A stretch of 64,000 nucleotides of DNA from Candidatus Limnocylindrales bacterium (GTDB lineage: Bacteria; Moduliflexota; Moduliflexia; Moduliflexales; JAUQPW01). Positions within the stretch are counted from its first letter, which is position 1. Each line of letters begins with the position of its first letter. A program made the position numbers and the translations under genes. Positions 36,307 to 45,095 of the stretch are shown here, in pieces. The notes beneath the pieces were generated by a model. The model worked only from the letters and a program-made list of their open reading frames with translations, ran no database searches and had not been told where the DNA came from. Location of the stretch: contig DATMBG010000021.1 of NCBI GenBank assembly GCA_035559535.1, forward strand, positions 124,001-188,000, in the 5' to 3' direction.

Positions 36307-37185
36307 TCACAGCCACCGGGATAAATCTCTTTGAATAAGCTCGCTTAACTTTACAATATCCTCTTTATAGGCATCCCGAAGCTTTTCCTTTAACGTTAAA
36401 GGTAATGTACCCTTATGTCCTAACTTCGTGTTTAAGGCCATCATGGCAAATAAATACCTGCGAACCGGCTCACCTAAGGGAACAGGCAGCCTTTCAGATG
36501 ACCTGCAGAACCAGCGCAGTAAATACTGGAGTCTGATAAACCGGGGAAGCCTGCTGGCATTATGAACCGAAAAGTCAGGCTGAAACCCATTGGAAATTCC
36601 AAGGAACTGGCAAATATCTTTATAAACCTGCGAAGGGTTATTCTTTAAATCCTCGAAGAGATAAATTCGAATCAACTCAGGTTCAAAAGTATCCAGATAT
36701 CTTTTAACCTGTTGGTAATAAAGGCCACTTCGAAAGTATATATAATCCCAAAAATACTCCGGATTTTTATTTTGGAAAGCCCGGCTGGAGAAGCGCCGTT
36801 CTTCTTCTTTCAACGCCCTTTCAAAGGTCGGAAGCCATTCATACCCTTCCATAATCATCCAGGAATATAAGGAAAAGGCTCTCTCAACGGGATTTCTAAG
36901 CAGTATGATAATTTTTAAATTTCCCAACTTTTCTTTAATCCAGGCCGGACTTTCGGGTGCAGCCAGATAGGCTGCCGAGCAATCACCTATGGCTATCTTT
37001 CCTCGTCCGGGCTCAAAGAGCGAAAGGTACTCCTCCCAATCTGAGATCCTATGCTTGTAACCGTGTACAAAAAAACAGGGTTCTTTCACATGGGGTACAA
37101 ATACCTCGGGATGGCTTTTAAGCCAATAATAAAGGGAGGTAGTACCGGCCCTTGCAGCACCAATAACTAAAAAATTCGGTAACAC
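36307..37185 (-). CDS. PAPS-dependent carbohydrate sulfotransferase
   Basis: A 292-residue sulfotransferase. The N-terminus FLVIGAARAGTTSLYYWLKS is the 5'-phosphosulfate loop (with Arg/Gly/Thr in place of the usual PKxGTT), and ILLRNPVERAFSLYSWM is the 3'-phosphate loop with RxPxxRxxS. The family transfers sulfate from PAPS to sugar hydroxyls or amines. The protein lacks a signal peptide and probably acts on the cytoplasmic side. It starts with GTG at 37185; the in-frame stop just upstream leaves no other choice. PAPS synthesis genes are not in the window. Confidence 0.88.
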   Translation of the reverse strand: MLPNFLVIGAARAGTTSLYYWLKSHPEVFVPHVKEPCFFVHGYKHRISDWEEYLSLFEPGRGKIAIGDCSAAYLAAPESPAWIKEKLGNLKIIILLRNPVERAFSLYSWMIMEGYEWLPTFERALKEEERRFSSRAFQNKNPEYFWDYIYFRSGLYYQQVKRYLDTFEPELIRIYLFEDLKNNPSQVYKDICQFLGISNGFQPDFSVHNASRLPRFIRLQYLLRWFCRSSERLPVPLGEPVRRYLFAMMALNTKLGHKGTLPLTLKEKLRDAYKEDIVKLSELIQRDLSRWL

Positions 37186-37215
37186 CGTACGAGTTTAAAA
37201 TCGAGTAACCTCTCT

Positions 37216-38442
37216 TTATAGATACCGACGGATAAGGTTTACCAACTCTTGCACGCGGTGGAAGTAAGTATGTTCCCTCAGGGTACGCTGTTGACCGGAA
37301 CGGGCTATGGTTTGGCGCTCCTCTTCGTGATCGAGCAGGTAACGGACCTTTTCGATACATTCTTCAACCGAGCGATACGTTACCACCTCTACATCTGGTT
37401 TGAAGAGGTCAGGCAGGTTGACCTTCCAATCTGTAAGCAAACAGGCACCCATTCCTGTGGCCTCATAGAGACGGAGGTTACCTGCATATTCCCCGGCACA
37501 ATCTATATGACTGTTGAAGACTATCCTGGATCTTGCCAAAATTTCATAGTTCTTTAATCCCATCACAGGCTCGTGAAACCTATGGGGATAGAGCTGCTTT
37601 ACGGAAGGTAGTGAAGGATCCGATATCCAGGGAACTCCCCGGCGAACGACCGGAAGTTTCGATCGGAAGCTTTGGGATACCCCCAGGCTTTTCAGAACTC
37701 TGTTCGCCTCATAGCTAACCTTGTCCAGAATCCGATCTTTTCGGGGCCGCAACCTGGGGTCACTGACCTGACCCCATACCTGTAAAGGCGTGCACGCTAC
37801 CAACTTCTCAATCCAGGCGTAGCGCTGGGAATGATATCCGTTTCGACTCCCTAAGTTTCCAACAAAGGAAAAGGATAAATCCCTTTCCATAGTAGGCTTT
37901 ACAACGTCCAGAATCGTATGCTCAAAGGCCAAGGGCATATATACTGCACGGGCACCATTCTGTTGGAGCAGCGTAACGAAGTTGGGAGCAGACGTCAGAA
38001 TCAGATCTAAATCTTTAAAAATGGTGAAATCCGGGGTCGGTGATGCTCTCCAACCCAGGATTATGACCCTTTTGTTGCAGACCTGACGTAACTGCCAGCG
38101 AAAGTCTTGATCAAACAGGTAGAGATCCTGGAGATACAAGATATCTGGTTGAAAAGCCTTAACCTGGGCAAGAACAATATCCTTTAGCCAGGTATCCTCC
38201 CCATACTTTATCCCTTTTTCTCTGGCCCAGGCTTTCTGGAGAGGTTCAAAGGAAGCAAACAGATCCTCCGCTTCATGGCCTAAAGCCTCCAGATGCTTTG
38301 CATAGAAGTCAGCCGATCCATACCGGGTATAGGTGAATCGCCTATACAGTTCCTGATAGGAAAGGCTTTCATAATCGGGATTATCTGCCAGAAATTGGTG
38401 GATAAAAATGGGATAAACCGTTGTGAATTTTTGGAATCGCAT
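37216..38442 (-). CDS. CgeB-like glycosyltransferase
   Basis: A 408-residue protein with weak GT-B signatures. N-terminal: VIILGWRASPTPDFTIFKDL and LDLILTSAPNFVTLLQQNGA. C-terminal: LKNYEILARSRIVFNSHI, then CAGEYAGNLRLYEATGMGAC, the donor-binding segment of the CgeB/Glyco_trans_1_2 group, and a trailing helix-rich end. The ATG at 38442 follows AAGG and the stop of the aminotransferase gene; a TTG at 38457 would overlap that gene by 11 bases. Confidence 0.82.
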   Translation of the reverse strand: MRFQKFTTVYPIFIHQFLADNPDYESLSYQELYRRFTYTRYGSADFYAKHLEALGHEAEDLFASFEPLQKAWAREKGIKYGEDTWLKDIVLAQVKAFQPDILYLQDLYLFDQDFRWQLRQVCNKRVIILGWRASPTPDFTIFKDLDLILTSAPNFVTLLQQNGARAVYMPLAFEHTILDVVKPTMERDLSFSFVGNLGSRNGYHSQRYAWIEKLVACTPLQVWGQVSDPRLRPRKDRILDKVSYEANRVLKSLGVSQSFRSKLPVVRRGVPWISDPSLPSVKQLYPHRFHEPVMGLKNYEILARSRIVFNSHIDCAGEYAGNLRLYEATGMGACLLTDWKVNLPDLFKPDVEVVTYRSVEECIEKVRYLLDHEEERQTIARSGQQRTLREHTYFHRVQELVNLIRRYL

Positions 38443-38446
38443 TACC

Positions 38447-39559
38447 TTAGCCAACAATCTTTGAATGCGTCCACGACCGGATCGAATCGGATATATAGGT
38501 CAGGTGTTTTTCCGTCAACTCGGCGTACATGGGTAAGCTGACCACTTCTTTGGCTATCCGTTCTGTTACCGGCAATACCCCTGCGGGAATTTTCAAATGC
38601 CTGTACGCAGGTTGTTGGTGAAGGGGAACAGGATAATGAATTCCCGTATCGATCCCCCTCTCTTTGAGCCAGGCCTGAAAACGTTCTCGTTCGGATACCC
38701 GGATGACAAACAGGTGCCATACCGATTCGGCATCGGGATGGATAACGGGTAAGGTAATTCCACACCCTTTCAACGCCTCCAGATAATAGGCTGCATGCCT
38801 GCGGCGCGCCGCATTCCACGTATCTAGATATCGTAATTTGACGCGCAATATAGCTGCCTGCAATCCATCCAGACGACTGTTTAGACCCTGAATCTCATGG
38901 AGGTATTTCTCCTGACGGCCATGATCGGCCAACATGCGAATCTGGCGGATCAGATCTTCATCCTGACTGACTACAGCCCCTCCATCTCCATAAGCCCCTA
39001 AGTTCTTTCCGGGATAGAAGCTAAAGCAGGCCACATCCCCAAAAGAACCTGCCCGCCGCCCTCGCCACCTGGCTCCATGGGCCTGGGCAGCATCTTCGAT
39101 CACCTTTAAATTGTATTGTCGGGCTATTTCCAGGATTTGATCCATCTCACAGGGCTGACCGTATAAGTGAACCGGAATGATGGCCCGGGTACGAGGTGTG
39201 ATGGCTGCTTCCAGTAACTTCGGGTCCATCAACATGGTTTCTTCCTGGATATCTACAAAAACAGGCTTTGCTCCGGTCAACGAGATGGCCTCTGCCGTAG
39301 CCATAAAGGTATGGGCTACGGTAATAACCTCATCTCCCGGTCCTATTCCCAAAGCTCGAAGGGCCAGATAGAGAGCATCTGTACCGTTACCTACCCCAAC
39401 ACACGCCCGGGTCTCACAATAAGCTGCGAACTCTGCTTCAAACCGTTGTACTTCTTCTCCCCCAATAAAGGCACTCCGCCTGATAACAGCCTGAATAGCA
39501 GCGTCTATTTCGACCTGGATTGAATCATACTGAGCCTTCAAATCTACAAGTGGAATCAT
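38447..39559 (-). CDS. DegT/DnrJ/EryC1 PLP-dependent sugar aminotransferase
   Basis: A 370-residue enzyme with [19 protein letters not shown] at the start, [35 protein letters not shown] and [19 protein letters not shown], the canonical PLP-Lys segment of the FdtB/WbpE/QdtB group that aminates C3 of keto-sugar nucleotides. The next gene in transcription is the CgeB-like GT, and just upstream is an N-formyltransferase gene, so together they could make an N-formylated 3- or 4-amino-6-deoxy sugar. The ATG at 39559 is preferred to a TTG three codons earlier. Confidence 0.92.
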   Translation of the reverse strand: MIPLVDLKAQYDSIQVEIDAAIQAVIRRSAFIGGEEVQRFEAEFAAYCETRACVGVGNGTDALYLALRALGIGPGDEVITVAHTFMATAEAISLTGAKPVFVDIQEETMLMDPKLLEAAITPRTRAIIPVHLYGQPCEMDQILEIARQYNLKVIEDAAQAHGARWRGRRAGSFGDVACFSFYPGKNLGAYGDGGAVVSQDEDLIRQIRMLADHGRQEKYLHEIQGLNSRLDGLQAAILRVKLRYLDTWNAARRRHAAYYLEALKGCGITLPVIHPDAESVWHLFVIRVSERERFQAWLKERGIDTGIHYPVPLHQQPAYRHLKIPAGVLPVTERIAKEVVSLPMYAELTEKHLTYISDSIRSWTHSKIVG

Positions 39560-39591
39560 ATTTTTCAATCCCCTTTCTTGGGAAATAAAAA

Positions 39592-40461
39592 TTAGAGTGG
39601 TATTTTTTCATTTATTTTGATGTTGTACTTAAACGGATCGAATCCGGATAGTCTTACACAAGACCCATCTTCACAAATGATGGTAGCTCCATCTGCGTGG
39701 ATTTCGCATACCAGCGGAGCCGAAAAGCCTACATATTTTTTATTGACCAGCTCGGCTGAAAATACCTGCACCTGCTGGGAGTTGAACATAAAGAAGGCAG
39801 GGTTACTTTCACTCCTCAAAGCCATGACTTTACAATATATCACCCGATTGGTCGACCAATCGGTTAGCTGACTATCTCGCGGAAACCGCCGTGTAACATA
39901 GGTTGCCTGGTCCCGGGGGTTTGGCATGGCCTTGATTTCCCCTTTTAGAAAATCCTCCAGGAACCGGCCAAACTCTTCTTCGACCAGATCCAGCAGGCGA
40001 TTTCGTAATTCTGCAACGGACATCCCCTCATCAAGCTTTATCATACGTTGCCAGTAAATGTCTCCGGCATCGATTTCTTCTATCATCTGATGGAGGGTTA
40101 TTCCAAATTCTTTTTCGTCGTTGATGAGGGCCCAATGCATGGGATGTCGTCCCCGATACTTAGGCAAAGGGGATGGATGCACATTAAGGGTTGGATAAAG
40201 TTCCAGGATCTTTTTAAAGCGAAAATTGCAAAAGCAGTTGATGAGCAGGTCGAGACTATAAGGGGCCGCAATCTGTATAAGTCCTGACTCATCGAAGCCT
40301 TCATAAAATCTGGCCTCTTCTATGAAGGTAAGATAAGCTTTTCTGAGAGTTTCATCGACCGGTTTCTGCAGCCCAACAAAAGCCGGTAACAAACCTACCT
40401 TATAAACCGATCGCAATAACCGTAAAGGACCATCATTATTTCCAACGATAGCGAAATTCAT
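39592..40461 (-). CDS. Sugar N-formyltransferase
   Basis: A 289-residue folate-dependent formyltransferase. Seen are [20 protein letters not shown] (conserved Asn-x-His and the SxLPxYRG run) and [16 protein letters not shown], with the catalytic Asp. A C-terminal domain of about 80 residues follows, as in enzymes that formylate dTDP- or GDP-linked amino sugars. Its ATG shares a base with the stop (TAATG) of the FemAB-like gene. Paired with the downstream DegT gene, the substrate is probably the amino sugar that enzyme makes. Confidence 0.87.
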   Translation of the reverse strand: MNFAIVGNNDGPLRLLRSVYKVGLLPAFVGLQKPVDETLRKAYLTFIEEARFYEGFDESGLIQIAAPYSLDLLINCFCNFRFKKILELYPTLNVHPSPLPKYRGRHPMHWALINDEKEFGITLHQMIEEIDAGDIYWQRMIKLDEGMSVAELRNRLLDLVEEEFGRFLEDFLKGEIKAMPNPRDQATYVTRRFPRDSQLTDWSTNRVIYCKVMALRSESNPAFFMFNSQQVQVFSAELVNKKYVGFSAPLVCEIHADGATIICEDGSCVRLSGFDPFKYNIKINEKIPL

Positions 40462-41468
40462 TATAAAGGTGGAAAGTTATAAAATTGATAAGCGGCTAAA
40501 TTATCCAGTGCCCAGACATCCTTGAAGGTTGCCCGTCCCCCCATCCGTTCTTTGAATTCTAAAATACCCCATTTGATCCAATCCCCCCGGGAAGATAAAC
40601 CGAAATTAAACCATCTAAACCCCAGAGCTTTATAGTAATTGAAAACCTCGTAGAAAAGCAGGGGCATTACGTTCCAGCGGGCATAAGTATAATCCGGGGC
40701 GATATAAAATGTATGGACGGCCTGTTTATTTACCACAAATACAACCAGGGTCGCAAGGGTCAGATGATCTTTTATGGCTACCCAAAAGTGAATACGATCT
40801 GGATATCGGGACTTTAGGTCGGAGAGTTCCTCCAGGGAATGGGTGGGTTTTTTCTCATACCGGTTAGCCAGGTTTTGGGCTATCAGGGAATAGGGGGTAG
40901 AGGGGTCTTCAATCTGGCGAACCTGGATACCTTTATTTTTTAAGCTTCGAATGGTAGCCGGATTTTTCTTTCGTCCCATCCTTAGCCAGTTATCCTCGTT
41001 TTCTAGATTTACACAAGAGCAGACCTCACGGGTTACCAGCTTAAATCCCCGGTGCCACAGGAGGTACAAAAGTTCTCCATCGGTAGGATAGGAAAATAAC
41101 GCTTCTGCCAGGCGAAATTCCAGACGATAGAAGCCTTTATTTTTATAATATTCGATGGCTTTTTCCAGCATTAAAAGCACTTCCCGCACCGTCATTTCTT
41201 TATGATAAACCAGGGCTCCGGCAGTACTCCCTGGATGAGAGACAACAGCCAGTTGCTGATCAGCCGTGATGCAGCACGCTGCGGGTAAAACACCTATCAG
41301 ATGATGGCCTGAATAAAACAGTAAGCTTTCATCTTTAAATCTATCTTTGGGATGATAGGAAAGAAATTTGCGTTCTTGAAATATCCCCCCATTACGGGAT
41401 TGGTTTATGATAAAGGCATCCCATTCTGCGGCAAAGCTTTCTTGATAAGGCTGCAGGTCTATCTGCAT
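40461..41468 (-). CDS. FemAB/GNAT-fold N-acyltransferase
   Basis: A 335-residue protein with two GNAT-like halves. The N-terminus QESFAAEWDAFIINQSRNGG and the C-terminal FYIAPDYTYARWNVMPLLFY, followed by FRWFNFGLSSRGDWIKWGI, match the acetyltransferase_6/BioF2-like branch of the FemAB superfamily, which moves aminoacyl or acyl groups. In a polysaccharide locus it may acylate an amino sugar, perhaps with an amino acid. The substrate is unknown. Confidence 0.8.
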   Translation of the reverse strand: MQIDLQPYQESFAAEWDAFIINQSRNGGIFQERKFLSYHPKDRFKDESLLFYSGHHLIGVLPAACCITADQQLAVVSHPGSTAGALVYHKEMTVREVLLMLEKAIEYYKNKGFYRLEFRLAEALFSYPTDGELLYLLWHRGFKLVTREVCSCVNLENEDNWLRMGRKKNPATIRSLKNKGIQVRQIEDPSTPYSLIAQNLANRYEKKPTHSLEELSDLKSRYPDRIHFWVAIKDHLTLATLVVFVVNKQAVHTFYIAPDYTYARWNVMPLLFYEVFNYYKALGFRWFNFGLSSRGDWIKWGILEFKERMGGRATFKDVWALDNLAAYQFYNFPPL

Positions 41469-41827
41469 AGGAAAAAGATCCCTCTACACGCCCTCCCTCC
41501 CCCCCTATGCGGGCAGGGCTGTTAAGTTCTCAAGTATTTCGGGAAGTCTTTAACATTTTTGATAAAGTGAGTCCCAGAGAAGCGCCCTGGATTCGTGCTC
41601 ATCCAAAGAGACTCATCCGTACTTCTCAGAGAACTTAACAGCCCTGCCGCATAGGGGGGAAAGAGGGGGAGGAGCGGGTAGCAACCCTCACTGCCCTTAC
41701 CTCATAAGGGTATCTTTTTATTGACCTGACCTCCCATGGCGCCTTTTTTAAGCTGAAAAGCCCCGTCAGGGGCGAACAGTTGATAGCTTCCGACCCAAGT
41801 GGGGGGATTCGGATATCCAGAATTTTT
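41469..41827. other. Repeat-filled gap between FemAB-like and Gfo/Idh genes
   Basis: No gene is supported. The gap is almost entirely repeat: an inverted-repeat element (41500-41659) followed by about 90 unique bases and a second element beginning at 41751. The minus-strand FemAB-like gene must be reached by transcription through both. Confidence 0.7.
41500..41659. repeat. 160-bp element with 31-base terminal inverted repeats
   Basis: The ends (41500-41531 and 41629-41659) are inverted copies differing by one inserted G. The left end reads CCCCCCTATGCGGGCAGGGC and continues TGTTAAGTTCTC. The 97-base centre has no open frame or strong secondary structure. Size and structure fit a MITE-like non-autonomous element; no target-site duplication is obvious. 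Confidence 0.85.
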
Positions 41828-41867
41828 TCAAACTCCCTGGCAGCGGCCTGTTAAACAGGTCGCCCCG
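41751..41867. repeat. AGCCCCG dispersed element, copy 1
   Basis: This copy runs from AGCTGAAAAGCCCCGTCAGG to GGTCGCCCCG and aligns with the copy at 51777 over both ends. Compared with that copy it lacks about 55 central bases and the last CGGGGCTAACC. It extends into the 3' end of the Gfo/Idh gene, whose stop codon (41828-41830) lies inside it. Confidence 0.82.
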
Positions 41868-42928
41868 CACGCCCTGTTAAGGATTGAATTAAACTCCTTG
41901 AGATAAGGTCGCTCGCGAAGTGAGCGTTCTCCCATCTCCAACACGGCTACGACATCCCGAGCATGCCGGGGGCCCGTTAAAGGGGTTTCACCTGTTCGGA
42001 TACACTCTAAAAAATGGGCAACCTCCACCTTTAACGGTTCTTGAAAATCAATTCGAGGTAACCAGATATCCCCTGCCCGGTGAAACAGTTGATAGTTATT
42101 AAAATGATCGAAATCCATGCTCTCTCCGGCTTTGGGTACCCGATCAACTCCCTTATCCAATATGGCAATTTTGTCGTCACTGATATCATCATAGATAACC
42201 ATCTTGCGACTGCCCACAAGGGTCATTTTACGGATTTTACCGGGGTCTAACCAGCTCACCTGCATATGGGCGGTTATACGATTGGGCCAGGTCAGGGTAG
42301 CAAATACCACATCCTCAATTCCAGGCTGGATATAATCCACTCCATAGGCCATCACAGAAACAGGTAATTCGCCGTCCATGAGGTAAAGCAAGATACTGAT
42401 ATCGTGGGGAGCTAAGTTCCACCAGGCATTTATATCCGAACGTACCTGACCGAGATTAAGCCGCTGGCTATAGATATAGTAGACCCGCCCGATTTCACCC
42501 TTATCCAGGAGCTTCTTCACATAACGTACGGCAGCATTGTAGAGAAAAGTATGTCCTACCATTAAGATACGATTGACGGAGGCGGCTAAGGCTAGCAGCT
42601 CATCGGCTTCCCGGGTACACATGGCCAGAGGTTTTTCCACAAAGGTATGTTTACCCGCCTTGAGAGAGGCCTTTGCCAGTTCATAGTGGGTTGAGGCCGG
42701 TGTGGCTATCACGACAGTATCTACCTCTGGATCGCCTATTGCATCTTCCCAACTCGGAAGGGCTCTTGTCTTTGGATAGTTTTCCTCAACGTAAGCCCGT
42801 CGCTGAGGATTTAACTCTGCGACCCATTTGACATGGCAGTCCGGGTGCGTGGAAAAATTACGTAACAGGTTAGGACCCCAATAACCACAACCGATCTGGG
42901 CGACAGTAACTTTTGTCCGATTTTTCAT
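41828..42928 (-). CDS. Gfo/Idh/MocA-family oxidoreductase with repeat-derived C-terminus
   Basis: A 366-residue NAD(P)-dependent sugar oxidoreductase. The Rossmann domain has TVAQIGCGYWGPNLLRNFST, VDTVVIATPASTHYELAK and HTFVEKPLAMCTREA (conserved EKP), followed by the C-terminal domain (WWNLAPHDISILLYLMDGE). Such enzymes oxidise sugar nucleotides or myo-inositol. The last 12 residues (GATCLTGRCQGV) are encoded by a dispersed repeat, so the original C-terminus was probably replaced near NRAC. The start overlaps the acyltransferase stop by four bases. Confidence 0.88.
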   Translation of the reverse strand: MKNRTKVTVAQIGCGYWGPNLLRNFSTHPDCHVKWVAELNPQRRAYVEENYPKTRALPSWEDAIGDPEVDTVVIATPASTHYELAKASLKAGKHTFVEKPLAMCTREADELLALAASVNRILMVGHTFLYNAAVRYVKKLLDKGEIGRVYYIYSQRLNLGQVRSDINAWWNLAPHDISILLYLMDGELPVSVMAYGVDYIQPGIEDVVFATLTWPNRITAHMQVSWLDPGKIRKMTLVGSRKMVIYDDISDDKIAILDKGVDRVPKAGESMDFDHFNNYQLFHRAGDIWLPRIDFQEPLKVEVAHFLECIRTGETPLTGPRHARDVVAVLEMGERSLRERPYLKEFNSILNRACGATCLTGRCQGV

Positions 42929-43815
42929 TTCCTGGAGATAATTCGTGGATACTCAGAGACCACCAGACTATCTTCTGGAACCGATCCTGTAACCGTTGTC
43001 CCCATCCCCACAATCACCCGATCCCCTATCTTTGCCCCCTTAAGAATCAGGGATCGCATTCCAATCCAGACATCATTTCCGATTTCGATGGGTTTCGTGA
43101 GGGGTCTGGCAACTTCCTCCATCCCTACCGGATAACCCACTTCCATCCGATGACGACGCTCCTTCCAATCAACTGAATGGGCGTTTGTATCGTAAACCAC
43201 TACGTCATAGGATATCAAACAATAATCCCCGATCGTTATGGCCTCTTCGCATCGTAGCAAGGCTCCCATCCCGATGCCGGTATATTGGCCGACTTTGAGC
43301 CGACCTCCAAAGCGAACAAAAATATCTCCACTCACATGAACTCTGGGTCCAAATACCGCCGAACCTTTATTTATAATCACAGAGAACGGATGATTTGGTT
43401 CACAAACAAAGACACCGCCGGCAGCAATATCCAAAACCCCGGCCTGGGAAACCTGAATGCTCACCCCTCGAAGTTGGACCCCTTCACCCAACGTAACCGT
43501 GGAATTGTCCCCCACCATTATGGTGGCATCTTGCAGGGTACAGAAATCCCCGGCTTGTAAAGTTGCCTTTCTACCCACCTTTATGTGGACCCTGGATAAA
43601 GCCACGTGGTTGCCGAGTTGAATAGTGCCGAAGGGATCACATGATAAACGGGAATAAATATCGGCATGGCTGTCTCTTCCCATCCTTACAGATTTTGTAA
43701 GTCCCATACGGGGAAGCATATTGGCCTGAAAAAGATTCTCCAAAGCCCGGGCAACTCGGGCGACCTTTCGGGCAGCACGACCCATGGGGGAGTTTGACAA
43801 AACCAACAACCTCAT
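42925..43815 (-). CDS. Left-handed beta-helix O-acyltransferase (hexapeptide family)
   Basis: A 296-residue hexapeptide-repeat protein. The N-terminal 80 residues are not repeat-like; after that come rungs such as IQLGNHVALSRVHIKVGRKA, and near the end NDVWIGMRSLILKGAKIGDR and VIVGMGTTVTGSVPEDSLVV, the standard acetyl-CoA-dependent acetyltransferase signature. A VVVYDTNAHSVDW segment carries the candidate catalytic His. The ATG at 43815 overlaps the stop of the Wzt gene (ATGA); an ATG four codons earlier is less likely. Confidence 0.85.
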   Translation of the reverse strand: MRLLVLSNSPMGRAARKVARVARALENLFQANMLPRMGLTKSVRMGRDSHADIYSRLSCDPFGTIQLGNHVALSRVHIKVGRKATLQAGDFCTLQDATIMVGDNSTVTLGEGVQLRGVSIQVSQAGVLDIAAGGVFVCEPNHPFSVIINKGSAVFGPRVHVSGDIFVRFGGRLKVGQYTGIGMGALLRCEEAITIGDYCLISYDVVVYDTNAHSVDWKERRHRMEVGYPVGMEEVARPLTKPIEIGNDVWIGMRSLILKGAKIGDRVIVGMGTTVTGSVPEDSLVVSEYPRIISRK

Positions 43816-45065
43816 ACTACTTCCCATTCCTGGTCCACCAGGAGTCCTCCATGACTTGGAGGAGGTAAACGTCCGGTACCAAAAAAATCTCCGGCCTCTA
43901 CGGTCAACTGCCCGGCATCTTGAATCCAGTCTTCGATCTCTCCCTTCCGTCGCAGGATAAAGTTAAGATTAAACACACCGGGTGCCAGGGGGAGTCTGGG
44001 AATCTTGCACCGTATTCGGCCAGAACGATTAAGGCCACTAAACTCAGCCCCTGTCAGTTGATTGTTGCATTGAATCAAATGCTGGCCGTAAAGGGTAAAG
44101 ATACCGATCCCGAAAACCATATCATCCAGAGGTACAGAATCCCTGGCTTCATAGGACAATACGATATTAAGTTCCTGCCCGGATATGGCAAACTCGACTT
44201 TCCGGCCCTGATTATCCATTAAACAATAATCCGTAAGGACAATATGACCACAACCCCGTCGGTCTAAGCGATCCCGGAGAGGAATTGAACGCAGAACGGA
44301 GAGATCTTCCAGGTATTGACGGATAATAACCGAAACGGCTCCGGAATCGACCAGCCGACCCTCCTTTATCCAGCACGCCCGGTTGCAGAGGGCTTCCACA
44401 GCCGCCATATTGTGGCTTACAAAGAGTACACTTCGTCCTTCTTTAGCCACTTCTCCCATCTTTCCCAGACATTTTTTCTGGAAACCTGCATCCCCCACGG
44501 CCAGTACCTCATCCACCAGAAGGATCTCCGGCTCTAAATGGGCGGCTACGGAAAAAGCCAGCCGTACATACATGCCACTGGAATAATATTTGACGGGAGT
44601 ATTTAAAAATTTCTCTACTTCGGCAAAGGCCACAATTTCATCAAACTTTCGATCTATCTCGGCTTTTCTCATACCCAGAATGGCGCCATTCAGGTAGATG
44701 TTTTCTCGCCCCGTCAATTCAGGATGGAAACCCGTCCCCACCTCCAGTAAGGATCCTACCCGGCCATGAATCTCGGCGTAGCCTTCAGTGGGTTCTGTGA
44801 TGCGGGAAAGAATTTTTAGAAGTGTGGATTTACCGGCTCCATTACGACCGATGATACCCACCACTTCGCCGCGCTGGACCTCAAAGGAAACCTCTTTGAG
44901 GGCCCATAGCGTCCGGTCTATCGGGTATCTCTTGTGTTGTAGGAATCTGAGGGGAACTTGAACCGCCCTGATCACAGACTCACGCAAGGTTGCGTAGGGA
45001 GCTCTATAAGTACCTAGACGATATTGCTTCCCCAGCCCTTCAATACGAATGGCTATTTTACCCAT
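43812..45065 (-). CDS. wzt: Wzt-type ABC transporter ATPase with C-terminal carbohydrate-binding domain
   Basis: A 417-residue ATPase that drives export of a finished lipid-linked polysaccharide. Residues about 1-240 are the nucleotide-binding domain: GIIGRNGAGKSTLLKIL (Walker A), YSSGMYVRLAFSVA (signature), ILLVDEVLAVGD (Walker B) and VLFVSHN (H-loop). Residues about 265-417 form a beta-rich Wzt_C domain (GIGIFTLYGQHLIQCN, LAPGVFNLNFILRRKGEIED), which in O9a-type systems recognises the modified chain end. Stop and start overlap the next gene. It lies 30 bases after the permease gene. Confidence 0.95.
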   Translation of the reverse strand: MGKIAIRIEGLGKQYRLGTYRAPYATLRESVIRAVQVPLRFLQHKRYPIDRTLWALKEVSFEVQRGEVVGIIGRNGAGKSTLLKILSRITEPTEGYAEIHGRVGSLLEVGTGFHPELTGRENIYLNGAILGMRKAEIDRKFDEIVAFAEVEKFLNTPVKYYSSGMYVRLAFSVAAHLEPEILLVDEVLAVGDAGFQKKCLGKMGEVAKEGRSVLFVSHNMAAVEALCNRACWIKEGRLVDSGAVSVIIRQYLEDLSVLRSIPLRDRLDRRGCGHIVLTDYCLMDNQGRKVEFAISGQELNIVLSYEARDSVPLDDMVFGIGIFTLYGQHLIQCNNQLTGAEFSGLNRSGRIRCKIPRLPLAPGVFNLNFILRRKGEIEDWIQDAGQLTVEAGDFFGTGRLPPPSHGGLLVDQEWEVV

Positions 45066-45095
45066 TCCAAACCGTAGAATTTAATTGTAAGGTTC

